Virus record (IMG/VR): IMGVR_UViG_3300043418_000119
Span: 1-32,123 of that record
Strand: one strand, 5' to 3'
Source of the DNA: a virus
DNA: 32,123 bases
Shown here: piece by piece, positions 1 through 7,467 of the stretch
Layout of the letters: every line of letters starts with the position of its first letter
Numbering within the stretch: position 1 is the first letter of the stretch
Translations under genes and position numbers: made by a program
The notes under the pieces: model-generated
The model's database searches: none
What the model was told of the DNA's origin: nothing
Seen by the model: the letters and a program-made list of their open reading frames with translations, nothing else

Positions 1-127
1 GCTGTTTATATTTCGGGTGCTAACGGTACGAACATGATTGTTAGCCCTGCTTCTAACACTTCTGACGCTACTTCGGCTGAAACGATTGGTCTGTTGGAAA
101 CAGCGTTGGCTGTGAACGCTCAAGGGT
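1..127. repeat. Terminal direct repeat, left copy (circularisation overlap)
   Basis: These 127 bases are identical to the last 127 bases of the window. The reading frame of the tail-fibre gene continues through the junction without a stop, which fits one circular molecule whose ends are an assembly overlap. A length of 127 is a common assembler k-mer size. The repeat lies in a fibre gene rather than beside the terminase, so a packaged terminal repeat is less likely. Confidence 0.95.
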
Positions 128-1278
128 ATGTGATCACTGAGGGTTTGTTGTCGGGGTTGAATACGTCTTCTGCGACGGCGGGTGACCCAGTTTGGTTGGG
201 TGTAAATGGTGCGTTGTTGTACGGGTTGGCTAATAAACCTGTTGCGCCAACTCATTTGGTGTTTATGGGTGTTGTTACTCGTGCGCATGCTAATCAGGGT
301 GAAATCTTTGTTCACATTTCTAACGGTTGGGAACTTGACGAACTACATAATGTTCTAATCACTAACCCGACTAATAACCAGGTATTGACTTGGGAAGCTT
401 CAACTTCTTTGTGGAAGAACAAAGATGCGGCTTCTGGTGGGTTGACTTCGGTTGTGTTGTCTGCCCCGTTGACTGGTGGCACGATTACTTCGGCTGGCAC
501 GGTTGGTTTGAATCAGTCGGCTTTGAGTATTACTCGTAGTCAGGTTTCTGATTATGCGGCTGGTTCGGTTGCTTATGCGACTACTGCGGGTAGTGCGTCT
601 ACTGCTGGTGCGGCTTCTACGGCTGGTACAGCGATTTACGCGACTACGGCCGGTACTGCCACTTTTGCTACTACTAGCGGAACGGCCACATTTGCAACGT
701 CAGCTGGAACGGCTACGACTAGCGGAACAGCGAGTTACGCAACTACAAGCGGTACCGCGGTTTATGCGACTTCTACTGGATCAGTGGGAACAGCAACTTA
801 TGCAACCACTGCGGGTACTGCAACTTATGGCACTACTGCCGGTACTGCCGTTTATGCGACTACGGCGGGTACAGCGGTTTATGGGACTAGCGCAGGAACA
901 GCAACTACTGCTGGTACTGCTTCTTATGCGGTTACTAGCGGTACGGCTGTTTACGGCACGAACGCTGGTACTGCGGTTTACGCTACGAGTTCGGGTACAG
1001 CGGTTACGGCTGGTACGGCTTCGTATGCAACCACTTCAGGTACGGCCGTGTATGCGACTACTGCTGGTGGTGCGGTGCCTTCTGGGTCTGCTGGCGGCGA
1101 TTTGACGGGTACTTACCCTAACCCGACTTTGGGTACTGTGGCTGTTACGCCTGGTTCTTATACGTCTGCAAACATTACTGTTGATGCTAAGGGTCGTGTA
1201 ATTGCTGCGGCTAATGGTACTGGTGGCGGTGCTGCTGGTGATGCTTCTTTTTCTGATTTCCTAATGATGGGTGCGTAA
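1..1278 (+). CDS. Tail fibre protein, C-terminal portion (continues from 31721)
   Basis: This is the 3' part of a 517-aa fibre gene that starts at 31721 and crosses the circular junction; frame 1 is open from base 1. The first ATG here (34) is internal. The part before the repeats has the conserved phage-fibre stretch with YGLANKP and [11 protein letters not shown], found in many aquatic phage fibres. A long region of 8-residue repeats (GTAxYATT type) follows. The C-terminal motifs [12 protein letters not shown] and ITVDAKGRV are typical of phage tail-fibre proteins. Probably trimeric, surface-exposed and involved in adsorption. The next gene begins 4 bases after the stop. The fibre identity is secure; the receptor is unknown. 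Confidence 0.85.
   Translation, partial: AVYISGANGTNMIVSPASNTSDATSAETIGLLETALAVNAQGYVITEGLLSGLNTSSATAGDPVWLGVNGALLYGLANKPVAPTHLVFMGVVTRAHANQGEIFVHISNGWELDELHNVLITNPTNNQVLTWEASTSLWKNKDAASGGLTSVVLSAPLTGGTITSAGTVGLNQSALSITRSQVSDYAAGSVAYATTAGSASTAGAASTAGTAIYATTAGTATFATTSGTATFATSAGTATTSGTASYATTSGTAVYATSTGSVGTATYATTAGTATYGTTAGTAVYATTAGTAVYGTSAGTATTAGTASYAVTSGTAVYGTNAGTAVYATSSGTAVTAGTASYATTSGTAVYATTAGGAVPSGSAGGDLTGTYPNPTLGTVAVTPGSYTSANITVDAKGRVIAAANGTGGGAAGDASFSDFLMMGA
562..1078 (+). repeat. Degenerate 24-bp coding repeats (GTAxYATT octapeptide array)
   Basis: About 170 residues of the fibre consist of variants of an eight-residue unit of the form GTA-aromatic-ATT-A/S. Glycine and threonine positions are kept and an aromatic residue (Y or F) recurs at a fixed place. 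The regular period suggests an extended beta-type or triple-stranded shaft. The DNA copies differ at synonymous sites, so the array is not a fresh expansion. Confidence 0.85.
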
Positions 1279-1282
1279 ATAA

Positions 1283-1609
1283 ATGGCTAATGCTTACAAG
1301 ATTCTGGGTCAGGCTGTTCCGGCTACTAGCGCGGATGTGATTACTGTTGGTGCAGCTAAGTCGCAGGTGGTTTCTACTCTTGTGGTGGCGAACACAACCA
1401 GTTCGGCGGCTACGGTGCGTGTGTATGCGCGTATTGCTGGTGCTGCGGCGGCTACCTCTAACGCCATTATTTACGATGTGACGGTGTTGGGTAACACTAC
1501 TCAGACTTACACGATGGGTATTACTTTGGCGGCCACTGATGTGTTGACGGTGGTTTCTGGCACTTCGGGTGCGTTGACTGTTACTGCGTTTGGATCTGAG
1601 GTCAGCTAG
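1283..1609 (+). CDS. Small beta-rich virion-associated protein (hypothetical)
   Basis: A 108-aa protein rich in Ala, Thr and Val. Alternating hydrophobic patterns suggest a beta-sandwich; no enzymatic motif, signal peptide or TM segment is visible. It sits directly between the long fibre and the first glycine-rich adhesin, and its stop overlaps the next start (TAGTG). Position suggests a virion part, perhaps a fibre connector or decoration protein. I do not recognise a named family. Confidence 0.7.
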   Translation: MANAYKILGQAVPATSADVITVGAAKSQVVSTLVVANTTSSAATVRVYARIAGAAAATSNAIIYDVTVLGNTTQTYTMGITLAATDVLTVVSGTSGALTVTAFGSEVS

Positions 1610-2475
1610 TGAGTGTTAGCACGATTGGTGCGAATACGAGTTTTCAGTCACCGTTTGGTTTGAAACTTAGGCAGACAATTACTTCTAGTGGTGCTGTTTC
1701 TGTGCCTGCTGGTGTTTCGTTTGTTTATGCGATTGTTGTCGGTGGTGGCGGATGCCCTGCCGCTGGTTCGGCTGGTGCGGGCGGTGGCGGTGGTGTCGCG
1801 TGGGGTTGGACACCTGCTGTCGGTGCTGCCGTTGTGGGTGCTGGTGGCATTGGAAATATTGGCGGCTACTCACGCTATGGCCTGATTATGGCAGGTGGCG
1901 GTGGGGCTTCAACAACTGCTGGCATTTTGGGCGGTGCGGGTGGTGGCGGTGCGGGTGCTGCTGGTGGTGCTGGAACAACAAACTACTGGGGTCAACCTGC
2001 TGGTTTGGGTGGTAGTTCTGCGGGTCGAATAGACGGCAGACCAGGTGTTTCTGCTGGCGGTGGCGGTTCTATCGCTATTGCGGGAACTGCTGGTAATGGC
2101 GGCAACGGCATTTCTGGTGGCGGTGGCGGGCAAGCTGCTGTGGCTTCAGGAACGATTGTTGCGGGCAATGGCGGTTCGGGTTTTATTGGTGGCGGTGGTG
2201 GAGTTGCTAACACATCCACTGGTTCACGCACGGGCGGTAATGGCGGTTCGGGTAAGTCTTTTATTGACGGCACAACTTATACAGGTGGAACAGGTTCTAC
2301 TGGAACAGGCACAGGTGGCGCGGGTGGCGGTGGTGCTGGATGCGCGGGCAATGGTTCTAATGCTTCGGGTAACGCTGCGGGTTCTGGTGGTTTGGGTGGT
2401 GGCGGTGGCGGTGCTGCGCCTACTGGTGGAACTTCTGCTGCTGGTGGTGCTGGAATCATTTACCTCTTCTACTAA
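1609..2475 (+). CDS. Glycine-rich adhesin-like protein 1
   Basis: 288 aa with a GTG start overlapping the previous stop. A short N-terminal beta domain containing LRQTITSSGAVSVP is followed by a very glycine-rich body with many GGGG runs, ending in GGAGIIYLFY. This architecture is seen in phage tail proteins carrying a glycine-rich domain. In T4-like gp38 adhesins, glycine-rich runs form polyglycine-II sandwiches that present receptor-binding loops. A host-recognition role is therefore likely by analogy. It is a paralogue of the next gene, with the same N-terminal motif and the same NIGGYS and IMAGGGG-type elements. Confidence 0.75.
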   Translation: MSVSTIGANTSFQSPFGLKLRQTITSSGAVSVPAGVSFVYAIVVGGGGCPAAGSAGAGGGGGVAWGWTPAVGAAVVGAGGIGNIGGYSRYGLIMAGGGGASTTAGILGGAGGGGAGAAGGAGTTNYWGQPAGLGGSSAGRIDGRPGVSAGGGGSIAIAGTAGNGGNGISGGGGGQAAVASGTIVAGNGGSGFIGGGGGVANTSTGSRTGGNGGSGKSFIDGTTYTGGTGSTGTGTGGAGGGGAGCAGNGSNASGNAAGSGGLGGGGGGAAPTGGTSAAGGAGIIYLFY

Positions 2476-2483
2476 AGGACACA

Positions 2484-3587
2484 ATGTCTACTTCAACAAC
2501 AACTAACCAGGTGATCCCTGAAACCCCTTACGGGTTGACGCTACGCCAGACTATTACTTCGTCTGGTGCGGTGAGTGTGCCTTCGGGTGTGAACCGTGTT
2601 TGGGCTGTTTGTATTGGTGGCGGCGGGTCAGGTGCAGCAATGTATGGGGCAACTCAAGCAACAGTAACCGCCGCTTCTGGAAACGGCACGACTGTGACTT
2701 ACACAGCCGCAAACACATTTATTGCAGGACAATATGTATCTATTACAGGTTTGACTATCGCTTCAGGTTCATCACTAAATCTTTCAACCGTTTTGATTGC
2801 TACTGCATCCAGCACACAGTTCACTGTAACCAACGCAACAGTTGGCGTATCAGCTGGCACAGGTTTAGCAACACCACATAATTACACAGGCGGTGGTGGT
2901 GGTGGCGGCATTAGCCAGGGTTGGACAAATGTCGTTTCAAATTGTGTTGTTGGTGCTGGTGGTGCAGGTGTCACAAACTCTGTTGGCAACATTGGTGGTT
3001 ATTCACAATTTGGTTCAATCATTGCTGGTGGTGGCGGTTCTGCTGCTGGCGGCGCACCATTGGTCAACCCGTTTGCGGCTGAATACGGTTCTGGTGGCGG
3101 CGGTGGCGGTATAGGTGCTGCTACTGCAAGTGGTGCTAGTTTTACTGGCGCACCATCGGCAACTGCTGCTGGAACTAATGGTGTTGGTGGTGGTGGTAAC
3201 TCGGCTGCTGGTGGTGCTTCGCCTGGTGGTTCAGGTGTTTCTGGCGGTGGCGGTGGCGGTATCACTGCGCTTACCAATACTGGAACTGCTGGTGCGGGCG
3301 GTTCAGGACTAATCGGCGGTGGTGGGGGAAGTTCTGCAACATTCGCTGGAACAGCAACAGGCGGTGCAGGTGGGTCAGGCGTAGGTGGTTCGGGCGGAAC
3401 AGGATCAACGGGAACTGGTTCATCATTTGGTGCTGGTGGCGGCGGTGCTGGTTTTATTGCTGCTGGTTCAAACGCATCAGGAATAAACGGTGGTGCTGGC
3501 GGTAATGGCGGTGGCGGCGGTGGTGCTGCTACTCAAGCAGGCACATCAGGCGCAGGCGGCAACGGCGTAATCTACCTCTACTACTAA
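2484..3587 (+). CDS. Glycine-rich adhesin-like protein 2, with inserted beta domain
   Basis: 367 aa, ATG preceded by AAAGGA. It is a tandem paralogue of the preceding gene: both share LRQTITSSGAVSVP near the N-terminus, NIGGYS in the middle and a C-terminal IIYLFY/VIYLYY end. Between residues about 56 and 127 it carries a Thr/Val/Ser-rich, non-glycine insert absent from its neighbour (motifs VTYTAANTF, GQYVSITGL, STQFTVTNA), resembling modular beta domains of phage fibres. Codons in the insert favour A-ending triplets (aca, gca) more than the flanks, which hints at recombination. Probable receptor-binding protein. Confidence 0.75.
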   Translation: MSTSTTTNQVIPETPYGLTLRQTITSSGAVSVPSGVNRVWAVCIGGGGSGAAMYGATQATVTAASGNGTTVTYTAANTFIAGQYVSITGLTIASGSSLNLSTVLIATASSTQFTVTNATVGVSAGTGLATPHNYTGGGGGGGISQGWTNVVSNCVVGAGGAGVTNSVGNIGGYSQFGSIIAGGGGSAAGGAPLVNPFAAEYGSGGGGGGIGAATASGASFTGAPSATAAGTNGVGGGGNSAAGGASPGGSGVSGGGGGGITALTNTGTAGAGGSGLIGGGGGSSATFAGTATGGAGGSGVGGSGGTGSTGTGSSFGAGGGGAGFIAAGSNASGINGGAGGNGGGGGGAATQAGTSGAGGNGVIYLYY

Positions 3588-3597
3588 GGAGAAACTT

Positions 3598-3780
3598 GTG
3601 GCAACTTTCGCTCAAATGTCAGGCAATACCGTCAGCAATGTGATTATGGCTGACAATAAAACAGCAACCGAACAAGCTTTGAACTGTGTGCTAATCGAAT
3701 ACACGGCTGACAACCCTGCCGGAATCGGTTGGGTTTACGATGAATCAACTGGCACATTTACACCACCACAGGGAGAGTAA
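3598..3780 (+). CDS. Small adhesin-associated protein (60 aa)
   Basis: GTG start behind a strong AAGGAGAAA site. The N-terminal pattern FAQMSGNTVSNVIMAD and the C-terminal YDESTGTFTPP match the small phage protein family typified by FAxLxxNxVxxVIVxD...TYDxxxxxFxPP, often found near tail-fibre genes. It directly follows a glycine-rich adhesin, as does its likely relative at 16813. Its stop overlaps the protease-fusion start (TAATG). Function unknown; a fibre accessory, tip or assembly role is inferred. Confidence 0.7.
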   Translation: MATFAQMSGNTVSNVIMADNKTATEQALNCVLIEYTADNPAGIGWVYDESTGTFTPPQGE

Positions 3781-5783
3781 TGCCGTATTACATTAGCGAT
3801 AAACAAGCCGATTGCCAGGGATGGGCAACAATAAAAGTCACCGACGGCAAACCAGAAACCATTACCTGCCACGGCGACAACAAGCAAGCTGCAACAGATC
3901 ACATGGTTGCTTTGTCAATGGCTGAAGGTATGAAACCTTTGGGTCAGTATTTTGGTGCTGGTGAACGCGATAACGGTGGTAACCGTGTATTGATTTGTGA
4001 CATTGATGACACACTCATTCATAACGGCATGTTGATTCAAGACACCGCCGATTTTGTCGCATCACAAGAAGTCGGCATCATGCTAGTCACTGGTCGCTTG
4101 GAAGCAACTAGGGCTTCAACTGTGGAACAACTTAGTAAACTAGGAATGGACTATGACCATTTGTTTATGAACGATTTAGGTTCACCAGCAAAAGCGGTTG
4201 AGTTCAAAAAGAAAACGGCTGAAGAACTTCTGAAACACTACGAAGTTGTTATGGCTATTGATAACGATGGTGGTGCGCGTGAAGCTTACGCTTCTTTGGG
4301 TATCCCTGTTGTTGACCCGACCCGACTACCTGCAAAGCGTGAAACGATGACCCCAGACCAAAACGCACCGGTTGTAGATGCGACCGTAAACCCGACGGAT
4401 GCGCCAGAGGCACCTTGCACGAAGCAGGACTTGGAACTGCGTTTGCGTGACCTACTCGGTGACGTTGTAACGTTCAAGTTCCTGGCACATGGTTTCCATT
4501 GGAATGTGCGCGGCATCAACTTCAGCCAGTTCCACGAGTTCTTTGGTGAGATTTACGAAGATGCCGACGGTTCTATTGATCCGATTGCAGAAAACATTCG
4601 CAAACTAAACTTTGACGCACCATTCAAGTTGCAGGATTTCATTGAATCAGCTGACGAACTTGAACCAACAGATTCCAGCGACCCACTGGAAATGAGCCGT
4701 AGCCTTTACATGGCTAACGAAGATGTGCGCGAAAGCATTATCCACGCCATCAGTCTTGCTGACGAACTGGGTGAGCAGGGAATTCTAAACTTCTTGGCTG
4801 AACGCCAAGACATGCACTCTAAATGGCAGTGGCAGTTGCGTGCCATCGTTGGGGATTCGTTCGCAAAGAACTATGAGATTGATGTTCAGGCTGTTTCTGA
4901 AGGTGTTCAGACCGGTGAGGGTAATGAGAAGCCACAGGAGATTGATACTGAAGGTCAGGGCAACCCAATGTCGGCTATCACCAACCCTAACGGCGCACCA
5001 ATGGTTGAGCAGAATAGTAACCAGACTAAGTGGACTAAGGCTGCGAACATGATTTTGCGTCGCCTTGAACCAGCACAGCAAGCACCGATGCCTGAAGCTC
5101 GTGACGCAAAGTTTGAAACTCGTGTGAATCATGTTGATTTTGAGTTGCGTGCGACTGCTGACGGCATGTCTTTTGAGGGTTACGCATCGGTTTTCAACAG
5201 CCCTTCTGAACCTATTGGTGGCCATTTCACTGAGTATGTTGCACCTGGTGCTTTCAAGCGTTCCCTTTCTAGCCGTAACGATGTGAAGTTGTTGTGGAAT
5301 CACGACACTGGGCAGGTGCTTGGATCAACTCGCGCCGGCACTTTGCAGCTCGTTGAAGATGCTCAGGGTTTGAAGGCTATTGCTACTTTGCCTGATACTC
5401 AGTTGGGTCGTGACACTGCAACCCTTATCAAGCGTGGTGACGTGGCTAACATGAGTTTTGGTTTTAGTGTGCCTGTTGGTGGCGATTCTTGGAACGCCGA
5501 GGGCAATGTTAGAACTTTGAACTCGGTTCGCCTTCACGAAGTGAGCATTGTTTCGTTCCCTGCATACCAGGCAACAACTGTTTCGGTTCGTTCAAACATT
5601 AGTGCTGACGCGCTCGCCGAATCATTGATGAAGTTGGAAAACGGCGAAGATTTGTCAGCTGACCAGGCAACGCTAATCAATGATGTTGTAACCCGTCTAA
5701 CCAAATCGGTGGAGGAAAACCCTGCTGAAGTTATTCTAGGATTGAAACAGAAGCAACTTGACCTAATGTTGAAAAGGATTTAG
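3780..5783 (+). CDS. HAD phosphatase / Dps-ferritin-like / HK97-type prohead protease fusion
   Basis: One uninterrupted 667-aa ORF with at least three domains. Residues 1-50 form a small cysteine-containing module (DCQGWA) seen at the front of some phage head proteins. Residues 68-185 look like a HAD hydrolase: DIDDT (D74, D76), VTGR (T104), a Lys-rich stretch and DNDGGA (D161, D163). Residues 213-365 resemble Dps: H240, H252, D267 and E271 have the spacing of the Dps ferroxidase ligands, and ERQDMHSKWQWQLR matches the last Dps helix. Residues 440-605 are a U35-type prohead protease with WNHD (H508), MSFGF (S559) and HEVSIVSFPAY. The protease should cleave the capsid delta domain inside the prohead, so the N-terminal domains may be carried in as cargo. 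Domain assignments are by motif; the combined function is unknown. Confidence 0.85.
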   Translation: MPYYISDKQADCQGWATIKVTDGKPETITCHGDNKQAATDHMVALSMAEGMKPLGQYFGAGERDNGGNRVLICDIDDTLIHNGMLIQDTADFVASQEVGIMLVTGRLEATRASTVEQLSKLGMDYDHLFMNDLGSPAKAVEFKKKTAEELLKHYEVVMAIDNDGGAREAYASLGIPVVDPTRLPAKRETMTPDQNAPVVDATVNPTDAPEAPCTKQDLELRLRDLLGDVVTFKFLAHGFHWNVRGINFSQFHEFFGEIYEDADGSIDPIAENIRKLNFDAPFKLQDFIESADELEPTDSSDPLEMSRSLYMANEDVRESIIHAISLADELGEQGILNFLAERQDMHSKWQWQLRAIVGDSFAKNYEIDVQAVSEGVQTGEGNEKPQEIDTEGQGNPMSAITNPNGAPMVEQNSNQTKWTKAANMILRRLEPAQQAPMPEARDAKFETRVNHVDFELRATADGMSFEGYASVFNSPSEPIGGHFTEYVAPGAFKRSLSSRNDVKLLWNHDTGQVLGSTRAGTLQLVEDAQGLKAIATLPDTQLGRDTATLIKRGDVANMSFGFSVPVGGDSWNAEGNVRTLNSVRLHEVSIVSFPAYQATTVSVRSNISADALAESLMKLENGEDLSADQATLINDVVTRLTKSVEENPAEVILGLKQKQLDLMLKRI

Positions 5784-5785
5784 TC

Positions 5786-5941
5786 ATGGCAAGCAAGGAA
5801 GAGATTCTGGCGGCAGCAAAGATTGTTGCCGATTTTGCGGGCAACCCTGATTCTGGTGTTGTTGCTGATTTGTTGCGTGATCTAAAGGCTTCCGTTCCGA
5901 CCAAAGAAGTTCGTGTAACGGATGTGAAGGAAACTCGCTAA
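5786..5941 (+). CDS. Small acidic helical protein (51 aa, hypothetical)
   Basis: Begins two bases after the protease stop and reads MASKEEILAAAKIVADF at its start. It is helical, with no cysteines or TM segment. A GAAAAGGA sequence lies upstream. It is the last gene before the terminator at 5962 and therefore belongs to the portal-adhesin-protease transcript. It could be a head-assembly helper, but no family is recognised. The codon use matches its neighbours. Confidence 0.65.
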   Translation: MASKEEILAAAKIVADFAGNPDSGVVADLLRDLKASVPTKEVRVTDVKETR

Positions 5942-5961
5942 CCCCTACTTGGCGTTTCCTG

Positions 5962-6006
5962 CCCCGACCGGCTTATTTCCTTTCTCCGGTCGGGGTTTTC
6001 CTTTTC
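5962..6006 (+). terminator. Rho-independent terminator after protease operon
   Basis: A perfect 10-bp stem (CCCCGACCGG at 5962-5971, CCGGTCGGGG at 5986-5995) with a 14-nt loop, followed by TTTTCCTTTT. It separates the protease operon from the capsid gene. Confidence 0.92.
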
Positions 6007-6118
6007 TAAAACCTACGGGTTGTAATAATAGAAACTTCCTATCATTAGGCATACGCTTACTATGGTTTATGCCCGTAACCTATTGCAAGGCGTGCATTAG
6101 ACTTTTATTAGTGATTCT

Positions 6119-6171
6119 GCGTCAACGCGGTCATAGTCTGTTCAGCGTCAACGCGGCAGATGTTCCATAAT
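6119..6171 (+). promoter_or_regulatory. Candidate activated promoter of the capsid gene with paired palindromic boxes
   Basis: Two identical 12-bp boxes, GCGTCAACGCGG, start at 6119 and 6145 (26 bp apart). Each contains the palindrome GCGT-CA-ACGC. A -10-like CATAAT lies at 6166-6171 with no good -35, and the second box overlaps where a -35 would be. This layout suggests an activator-dependent promoter for the capsid gene. A more ordinary alternative is TTGCAA at 6073 with TATTAG at 6096 (17-bp spacer). The rest of the 255-bp gap (5942-6196) holds the terminator and no ORF that I support. Confidence 0.5.
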
Positions 6172-6196
6172 CATTACCTAACCAAAAGGAGAACTC

Positions 6197-7378
6197 ATGT
6201 CTGAGTTTCTAAAGGCACAGGTTGAGGAACGCCAGAAGCTTTGGCACGAGGCAAAGTCGGTTCTTGAAACCGCCGAAGCTGAGAGCCGTTCGCTAACTGG
6301 TGAGGAAGAGCAGAAGTACCAGGCTCTTTCGACCGAACTTGACCGTCGTGCATCGTTCATTGAGGAAGCCCGCAAGGTTGCTGAGCGCGAAGAGCGTGCC
6401 GCTGCACTTGCAAGCGACTTCACCGTTCCTTCTGTTTCGGCTTCGACCGACGCAGAGCAGATCCGTGCAATGGCTCGTGGAGAGAAGCGCAGCTTCGACT
6501 TCAGCAACGAGCAGCGTGCGATTGCACCAGCAAGCACCGGTGCGCCAGTACCAACTTCGTTCTACAACCAGGTTATTGGTGTAGCAAAGTTTGTCGGCCC
6601 GATGCTAACCACTTCGACCATGCTTCGCACCGCTTCGGGTGAGCCACTGCAGATTCCTTCGCAGGCAACTTACTCGGCTGGTACCCAGACCGCTGCTGGT
6701 TCGGCACTCACCGAGAGCGACCCAACCTTCAACGCGTTCAAGACCCTTCAGAGCTGGAAGTTCGGTGGCCTAATCACCATCGCACGCGAGCTACTTGAGG
6801 ACACTGGTGTTGACCTGCTCGGCTTCCTTGCAGACCAGATCGGTGTTGGACTTGGTTCGAGCATCAACGCAGCCCTAACCACTGGAACCGGTACCACTAC
6901 CCCACAGGGTATTGCAACCGTTGCAGCTTCGGGTGTTACTGGTGGAACTGGTGTTACCGGTGCGTTCACCGCTGACAACCTGATTGACCTTGTGTACTCG
7001 GTTAACACCGCTGCACGTCGTCGCCCAGGTGCTGGTTTCCAGATGAACTCTGCCGCTATCGCAGCCGTTCGTAAGCTCAAGGACAACTACGGTCGCTACA
7101 TTTTCGACCCAGCCCTTTCTGCTGACAAGAACGACCTTCTACTGGGTTACCCAATTTTTGAGAACCCAGACTTGGCTTCGCCAGCAACCAGTGCCACTTC
7201 GGTGCTGTTCGGTGACCTAGCCAGCTACTACGTTCGTGAGGTTGGCGGAATCCGTCTAGACCGCTCGGATGACTATGCGTTCGCTAACGACCAGGTAACC
7301 TTCCGTTACACCTGGCGTGGAGATGGCAACCTAATCCAGACTTCTCACGTTAAGAAGTTTGTTGGTGCTGCTAGCTAG
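6197..7378 (+). CDS. Major capsid protein, HK97 fold
   Basis: 393 aa behind a strong AAGGAG site. The N-terminal 75 or so residues are highly charged and helical (coiled coil), as in the HK97 delta/scaffold domain removed by the prohead protease. A linker then leads into the capsid core, with elements such as FVGPMLTTSTMLRT, WKFGGLITIARELLEDTG, YGRYIF and VTFRYTWRGDGN. It has its own promoter region and is flanked by terminators on both sides, so it is transcribed as a single gene. Codons are visibly biased to C/G-ending forms (AAC, TTC, ATC, ACC, AAG) unlike neighbouring genes, in keeping with very high expression. Confidence 0.93.
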   Translation: MSEFLKAQVEERQKLWHEAKSVLETAEAESRSLTGEEEQKYQALSTELDRRASFIEEARKVAEREERAAALASDFTVPSVSASTDAEQIRAMARGEKRSFDFSNEQRAIAPASTGAPVPTSFYNQVIGVAKFVGPMLTTSTMLRTASGEPLQIPSQATYSAGTQTAAGSALTESDPTFNAFKTLQSWKFGGLITIARELLEDTGVDLLGFLADQIGVGLGSSINAALTTGTGTTTPQGIATVAASGVTGGTGVTGAFTADNLIDLVYSVNTAARRRPGAGFQMNSAAIAAVRKLKDNYGRYIFDPALSADKNDLLLGYPIFENPDLASPATSATSVLFGDLASYYVREVGGIRLDRSDDYAFANDQVTFRYTWRGDGNLIQTSHVKKFVGAAS

Positions 7379-7391
7379 TAGCTTCTAAGCG

Positions 7392-7436
7392 GAATCCCCT
7401 CACCGGTGCGTAGGCTGGTGGGGGGATTCTTCTTTT
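7392..7436 (+). terminator. Rho-independent terminator after the capsid gene
   Basis: A 13-bp stem (7392-7404 with 7417-7429, one G-T pair; GAATCCCC against GGGGGATTC) and a 12-nt loop, followed by TTCTTTT. It isolates the capsid transcript from the glycosyltransferase genes. Confidence 0.9.
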
Positions 7437-7467
7437 GCTATTGTGGAGTTACTACGAAAGGAAAACA

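Noticed and set aside
1-127. End repeats as a genuine packaged direct terminal repeat
   Set aside because: Located mid-gene, 3.2 kb from the terminase, and with k-mer-like length; assembly overlap is the simpler explanation, though it was not proven.
562-1078. Regular repeats considered as a CRISPR array
   Set aside because: Units are contiguous, degenerate at third positions and in frame with a fibre protein; there are no spacers of even length.
554-1105. Overlapping plus-strand ORF rich in Leu/Arg/Val inside the fibre repeats
   Set aside because: Frame-shifted reading of the 24-bp repeats; the sequence is low-complexity with no recognisable fold.
1685-3300. Several long ORFs on both strands in the glycine-rich genes (e.g. 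1992-2273 minus, 2045-2506 plus)
   Set aside because: Glycine codons (GGN) give Pro/Ala/Arg/Val-rich shadows in other frames with few stops. No ribosome sites or plausible domains; the true frames have conserved motifs.
4785-5303. 172-aa minus-strand ORF opposite the protease fusion
   Set aside because: Shadow of the well-supported plus-strand fusion gene; no family features.
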